This document shows, piece by piece, positions 34,838 to 38,826 of a stretch of DNA of 38,826 bases (position 1 is its first letter; each line of letters opens with the position of its first letter). The stretch comes from Planctomycetaceae bacterium (GTDB lineage: Bacteria > Planctomycetota > Planctomycetia > Pirellulales > Pirellulaceae): the NCBI GenBank assembly GCA_002862205.1, contig PKCN01000354.1:1-38826 (forward strand). Direction: 5' to 3'. The notes beneath the pieces are model-generated. The model had not been told where the DNA came from. It saw only the letters and a list, made by a program, of their open reading frames with translations, and made no database searches. The translations under genes and the position numbers were made by a program.

Positions 34838-35958
34838 GAAGGTTGTCCCTGCGGATCCTGATCAGGCGGATTGCCCATATCTTCGGCAGTTCCTGCAACA
34901 TGCTCGGCAATGCTGAACGTATCTCGGGGGCCATGCGTGCGAGCGACAACCAATTCGGCCAACAAGCCTGCAAGCAGAAACTGTGCGCCCAGCAGTAACG
35001 CAAGGATGCAATAATAGAAAATTGCTTTTTCATGAAGGTGCACCGGATCAAAACCCTCGATCGCACGTGAGATCACCCACCAAGCTGATAGAAAGAGAAT
35101 TCCAAATCCCCCTGCACTGAAAAACAACATGCCTCCGACTCCAATCAGATGCAGCGGACGGCTCGAGAAGCCTGTGAGCAAATAGATGGTCATCAGATCC
35201 AGAAAACCTTTGATCATTCTGGAAAAGCCGTACTTCGAATGACCAAATCGGCGGGCATGGTGTTCGACGACGATCTCGCCCGGTTTCCACCCTCGAGCAG
35301 CAGCAAGAACGGGAATGAAGCGGTGCCGCTCACCGTACAGTTCAACTTCGTCAAAAATTTCCCGGCGGTAGGCTTTGAAACCGCAGTTGTGGTCATGCAG
35401 TTTCACACCAGTCAGCCTGCTCACCAACCAGTTGAACACTCGACTGGGCAAAACTTTGTGCAGAGGATCATGTCGCACCTGTTTCCAGCCACTGACCAGA
35501 TCATAGCCTTCGTCCAATTTTTCAATGAACCGCGGAATTTCCTGCGGGTCATCCTGCAGGTCTGCGTCCATCGTGATCACAATCTCGCCTCTGCAAATTT
35601 CTGCACCAGCGGAAAGTGCGGCAGCCTTACCAAAATTACGGCGGAACCGGATCGCCTCTGTACCGGCATGGCTCTGCACCAATTTATGCATGACCGCCCA
35701 CGTGTTGTCCGTTGAGCCATCATCGACAAACACAATCTGAACATGAATCCGATGCTCTTTGCAGACACTCAGAATTCGAGTGTGCAATTCCTCGATCGAC
35801 TCATACTCGTTGAGCGTCGGGATGATGAACGAGACATGACGGGTTCGCGGTTGCACTTTTGCCTCTCCACTTGGATGAGAATGGGGGGGCGAGTTGCCTC
35901 CGGCGACAGAACTGTCAGCGTTTTCATTGAATGAACCAGTTTCACCTGACGTTGCCAT
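34834..35958 (-). CDS. GT2 dolichol-phosphate-mannose-synthase-like glycosyltransferase
   Basis: This protein of 374 residues starts at ATG 35958; a TTG at 36009 would add 17 residues partly made by a repeat. Residues 1-40 are acidic and likely unstructured. Residues 42-260 are the GT2/DPM1-type catalytic domain: 'IPTLNE' (46-51), 'VDDGSTD' (78-84), 'RRNFGKAAALSAG' and 'DADLQDDP' (131-138), with the usual Asp residues for UDP/GDP-sugar and metal. Two transmembrane helices lie near 277-303 and 317-341, as in GtrB/ArnC-type enzymes that put a sugar on undecaprenyl phosphate. It overlaps the following GT-C-like gene by four bases (ATGA), suggesting coupled production of donor maker and transferase. 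Confidence 0.9.
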   Translation of the reverse strand: MATSGETGSFNENADSSVAGGNSPPHSHPSGEAKVQPRTRHVSFIIPTLNEYESIEELHTRILSVCKEHRIHVQIVFVDDGSTDNTWAVMHKLVQSHAGTEAIRFRRNFGKAAALSAGAEICRGEIVITMDADLQDDPQEIPRFIEKLDEGYDLVSGWKQVRHDPLHKVLPSRVFNWLVSRLTGVKLHDHNCGFKAYRREIFDEVELYGERHRFIPVLAAARGWKPGEIVVEHHARRFGHSKYGFSRMIKGFLDLMTIYLLTGFSSRPLHLIGVGGMLFFSAGGFGILFLSAWWVISRAIEGFDPVHLHEKAIFYYCILALLLGAQFLLAGLLAELVVARTHGPRDTFSIAEHVAGTAEDMGNPPDQDPQGQPS

Positions 35959-36395
35959 GTCCAACTCTTCGGGGCTGTTGATGGGGTCACTGTTGATGGG
36001 GACAGACAACAGAATCTCGCAGTAGGAAAGGGTAAAGAAGTGCGAAAATCAGGCATCATGGACACGTTCGAGGCAGGACCCCCATTATGCCCATCTGTCA
36101 GGTCCATGCCAGCGGCTACCGGAATCCATGCAGTTGATGTTGCGAGATCCATGGCCGGGCCGAGCCCCGGTTATCTTCACCAACCACCTCAATTCACTCG
36201 TTTCCCGACCCCATTGTCCAACGCATCCCATGTTGGACGGATTCTGCAAAATGGTAGAAGTCAAGGTGTTGAACACTCGCGACAGCATGTTCAGTCGTTT
36301 ATAAACTGGCGTCCAACCACCCGCTTTAACGCTATTTTGCCGTTGGCTTCTCACTCTCCGATCAGTTTCTCTCCCAGACAAGTTGCTGTTTGTTC
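35959..36395. other. Divergent intergenic region between GT2 and DUF485 genes
   Basis: This region should contain both promoters. It holds the 15-bp duplication and a 7-bp hairpin GTCCAAC/GTTGGAC (36216-36222 with 36232-36238, 9-base loop). I recognise no gene or clear promoter. Confidence 0.4.
35975..36004. repeat. Two 15-bp tandem repeats at the GT2 5' end
   Basis: CTGTTGATGGGGTCA (35975-35989) is followed by CTGTTGATGGGGACA (35990-36004). It lies just upstream of the preferred ATG of the GT2 gene and would encode Pro-Ile-Asn-Ser-Asp repeats only if the TTG start were used. Confidence 0.85.
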
Positions 36396-36689
36396 ATGAA
36401 CACTTCAGACTCACCCTCCCCGCAACGCCGGTTCAATACCAGACTGGGCTTGCTTCTGTTTTTGGTCTATCTGGCTCTCTACACCGGATTCGTGCTGATC
36501 AACGCATTTGCCGCAGACCAAATGGAAACCATTGTCCTGGCAGGGCTGAATCTGGCGATCGTCTACGGATTTGGCTTGATTGCGTTTGCTCTCGTATTGG
36601 CGCTGATTTACGGCGCACTATGCCGCCCGGAGCCTGCTGAAGATGTCGCCACCAGTGAAGCAACCACAACCTCGGGGGATTCCAAATGA
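36396..36689 (+). CDS. DUF485 membrane protein (YjcH-like)
   Basis: This 97-residue protein starts at ATG 36396. Two transmembrane helices lie at about 16-37 and 51-75, with charged ends and a soluble C-tail rich in Ala, Glu and Thr. It matches DUF485 proteins, which nearly always precede acetate/solute:sodium symporters (yjcH-actP in E. coli). The stop overlaps the next start as ATGA, confirming coupling. It probably assists membrane insertion or regulation of the symporter. The role of DUF485 is not established. Confidence 0.88.
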   Translation: MNTSDSPSPQRRFNTRLGLLLFLVYLALYTGFVLINAFAADQMETIVLAGLNLAIVYGFGLIAFALVLALIYGALCRPEPAEDVATSEATTTSGDSK

Positions 36690-38638
36690 TTTACGATCCC
36701 GCCCCGCTCGCAATTTTCATTTTCCTCGGATTCGTGTTCGGCACCGTTGGCCTCAGCTTCTACTTGGGTCGCAAGGCTAAATCGTCTGAAGGATACTTCG
36801 CAGCTCATGGCCAGATTCCATGGGGTGTCAATGGTATCGCCTTCGCAGGTGACTACCTCTCGGCTGCATCATTTCTCGGCATTTGCGGAATGATCGCCGC
36901 CTATGGATACGATGGTTTCCTGTATTCCATTGGATTTCTGGCCGGCTGGATTGTCGCGTTGTTCGTGATCGCCGAACCCATGAAACGACTCGGCAAGTTC
37001 ACCTTCGCTGATGCTCTGGATGCAAAGTTCAATTCACGAGGAATCAAGGGGGCCGCAGGGATCAGCACGCTGGTTGTCAGCATTTTCTATCTGATTCCGC
37101 AAATGGTGGGCGCCGGATCACTGATCCAACCACTCCTGGGGCTTCCCCATTGGGTCGGCGTGGTGATGGTCGGTGTTGTGGTGATCATGATCGTGGTCAC
37201 GGCAGGCATGGTTTCAACCACGTGGGTCCAGTTCCTCAAGGGCTCGCTGCTTGTCATTTTCAGCACCGTTCTCGTCGTGATGCTGCTGCAACAAGGTTTG
37301 ACAACCGACACGAGCAGCTTTGAAACCATCGGCCCCCTCAACGAGCAGGAACTGACACAGGACACCATTGCCGGTCGAAAAGTGATTCCAGCCACAGATG
37401 GTTGGCAGGGTACGGCAGAGCAGAAACAGGAATTCATTCGATTCGTTCCTGAAGATGGCAGAGCTGGATACGATGTATTCCATATCGATGACGTCCCCGG
37501 CTCCGATGAAAAGTTGCTTCGACAGGCGCAGTCGGTGACCGGAACAGGAGCATCCAAACTGATCGACGGTGCCCCCAATGGTCGCGGAGAAGGTGAACGT
37601 GAATTACAGCCGATTGGACACCTGGCCAAACTTCCCGGCGGCGAAACTTCAACGGGCCCACTCGGTCCCATTTCATTCTTCACGACGATTGGAGACAGTG
37701 AAGTCATCCTTTGGGGAAACACGACGATCGTTCATTCCGAAGGCCCCAAAACGAAGGTTTACTATCAAAAGCCGACTGCAGGCAAACGGGTGCTGCGTCC
37801 AGGGGAACATCCAAAATTTGCCGGTATCCGAGGTGAAGGATTTGGTGACAAACTGAATTTTCTGTCTTTGATGCTCGCATTGTTCTGTGGCACAGCATCG
37901 CTGCCACACATTCTGATTCGCTACTACACGGTCAAAGATGGATCGGCAGCTCGCAAAAGCACGATTGTGGGAATCGCCACGATCGGCTTCTTTTACGTGT
38001 TAACGCTGTACCTTGGGTTAGGGGCCATGACCAGCGGTGCCCTGGACCTGACCGACACCAACATGTCGGCACCTTTGTTGGCTAACAGCATTCGCCCGTG
38101 GCTGTTCGCCGTCATCTCAGCGATCGCCTTCACGACCGTGTTGGGTACCGTCAGCGGCTTGATCCTTGCCAGCAGTGGTGCCGTTGCACACGACCTGCTG
38201 ATCGGCGTGATGGGCATGAAACTCTCAGGAGAAGCTCAGGTTAAAGTCGCAAAAATTGCAGCCATCGTGGTGGGTGGCATCGCCATCGTCTTGGGTGTTC
38301 TCTTCAAGGAACTCAACGTGGGCTACCTTGTGGGCTGGGCATTCAGCGTGGCCGCCAGCGCAAACCTGCCTGCCCTGGTCATGCTTTTGTTCTGGAAAAA
38401 GACGACGAAAGAAGGAATCATTGCTAGCGTTTTGGTAGGGATGATCAGTTCACTAGGATGGATCCTGCTGTCGGCAGATACCTACAAATCAGTTTACGGC
38501 CTCGATCCCAAGGACGCGATCGCACCGTTCAGCCAGCCGGGAATCATCACAATTCCTTTAGCTTTCATTACGCTGATCGTGGTCTCGCTGTACTACCAAA
38601 ACCGAGGGACTCAGACAGCAAGCGAGCCCAACGCGTAG
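36686..38638 (+). CDS. ActP-like sodium:solute symporter with long soluble insertion
   Basis: This is a 650-residue member of the sodium:solute symporter family, closest in pattern to acetate permease ActP: 'FYLGRKAKSSEGYFAA', 'GVNGIAFAGDYLSAASFLG', 'GRFTFADALDAKF'-like, and 'GTASLPHILIRYYTV' (402-416). It has about 13 transmembrane helices. Usual ActP proteins are about 550 residues. The extra length is a hydrophilic stretch from about 205 to 388, with little hydrophobicity, between two central helices. The transported compound (acetate, pyruvate or similar) cannot be decided. It is translated from ATGA overlapping the DUF485 gene. The long loop may be a domain facing outside the cytoplasm. 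Confidence 0.9.
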   Translation: MIYDPAPLAIFIFLGFVFGTVGLSFYLGRKAKSSEGYFAAHGQIPWGVNGIAFAGDYLSAASFLGICGMIAAYGYDGFLYSIGFLAGWIVALFVIAEPMKRLGKFTFADALDAKFNSRGIKGAAGISTLVVSIFYLIPQMVGAGSLIQPLLGLPHWVGVVMVGVVVIMIVVTAGMVSTTWVQFLKGSLLVIFSTVLVVMLLQQGLTTDTSSFETIGPLNEQELTQDTIAGRKVIPATDGWQGTAEQKQEFIRFVPEDGRAGYDVFHIDDVPGSDEKLLRQAQSVTGTGASKLIDGAPNGRGEGERELQPIGHLAKLPGGETSTGPLGPISFFTTIGDSEVILWGNTTIVHSEGPKTKVYYQKPTAGKRVLRPGEHPKFAGIRGEGFGDKLNFLSLMLALFCGTASLPHILIRYYTVKDGSAARKSTIVGIATIGFFYVLTLYLGLGAMTSGALDLTDTNMSAPLLANSIRPWLFAVISAIAFTTVLGTVSGLILASSGAVAHDLLIGVMGMKLSGEAQVKVAKIAAIVVGGIAIVLGVLFKELNVGYLVGWAFSVAASANLPALVMLLFWKKTTKEGIIASVLVGMISSLGWILLSADTYKSVYGLDPKDAIAPFSQPGIITIPLAFITLIVVSLYYQNRGTQTASEPNA

Positions 38639-38780
38639 AAACGATCGATGCCATGTTTCCTCGTGCAGCGGAAAAGATTTGTGCTCTCCGCTTCATCCAT
38701 CAAACGCGGTGGGTTGGATCGCTGCTGAAGTCTCGCGGCACCCTGCAGGAGGGTTCATTAGGCATGGCAGGACTCCACTG

Positions 38781-38826
38781 CAACCGCCCTCTTGGGATAC
38801 CCAACCGCCCTCTTGGGATACCCAAC
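38781..38826. repeat. 21-bp tandem repeats reaching the window end
   Basis: Two 21-bp copies beginning CAACCGCCCTCTTGGGATAC (38781-38801, 38802-38822) and the start of a third run off the right edge of the window, after the symporter gene. The true copy number cannot be seen. Confidence 0.9.

Noticed and set aside
38781-38826. Direct repeats at the window end considered as an attachment site or CRISPR
   Set aside because: They are tandem 21-bp units without spacers; no integrase or cas gene is in the window.

Overview
The window looks like a chromosomal segment of a planctomycete, probably of the Rhodopirellula/Pirellula type. That placement is an inference from gene content. It carries protein families that are greatly expanded or nearly confined to Planctomycetota: two DUF1559 prepilin-like proteins, two DUF1501 proteins, two giant 'planctomycete cytochrome c' DUF1549/DUF1553 proteins and a DUF1598 protein. 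It also has an FHA-GAF-sigma54 regulator and many TTG/GTG starts. I saw no rRNA, tRNA, CRISPR array, prophage or intact insertion sequence.

Layout. 1-2871: two tandem DUF1559 genes (+). 3315-4826: a GAF protein with a degenerate SpoIIE-type phosphatase domain (+). 15160-4913 (-): five genes on one strand, DUF1501, PSCyt/DUF1549/DUF1553, PSCyt/DUF1549/DUF1553, DUF1501 and a thioredoxin-like lipoprotein, likely an extracytoplasmic redox or polymer-processing operon. 16287-15517 (-): a secreted TPR protein. 20830-16356 (-): a tight three-gene operon encoding a class II (DxDD) terpene cyclase, a DUF116-polyprenyl diphosphate synthase fusion and a chorismate-lyase-like (DUF98) protein. 21197-22114 (+): an exported sugar isomerase/epimerase-like TIM barrel. 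22361-23893 (+): a DUF481-type outer-membrane beta-barrel with a disordered N-terminal half. 24613-24005, 25147-24731 and 26852-25494 (-): DUF2141, DUF4259 and DUF1598 proteins. 27166-29193 (+): the sigma54-dependent activator. 29689-29315 (-): a small acidic protein. 33052-29726 (-): an AsmA-like protein. 35958-33122 (-): a polyprenyl-phosphate-type GT2 overlapping a GT-C-like membrane protein. 36396-38638 (+): a DUF485 protein overlapping an ActP-like sodium:solute symporter that has an unusually long soluble insertion.

The strongest candidate for an undescribed system is the 20830-16356 operon. It joins an isoprenoid chain maker, a class II cyclase and an enzyme-like protein whose family releases 4-hydroxybenzoate from chorismate. 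The gene spacings are 2 and 12-24 bases, and the second gene starts with TTG just after a Shine-Dalgarno sequence located inside the end of the first. A cyclised isoprenoid or an aromatic meroterpenoid/quinone-like lipid is a reasonable hypothesis. No UbiA-type aromatic prenyltransferase is visible in the window.

A second theme is small tandem duplications of 13-21 bp, found in at least eight places. In coding regions their unit length is always a multiple of three. One of them straddles a stop codon, so that a single base decides where the protein ends.
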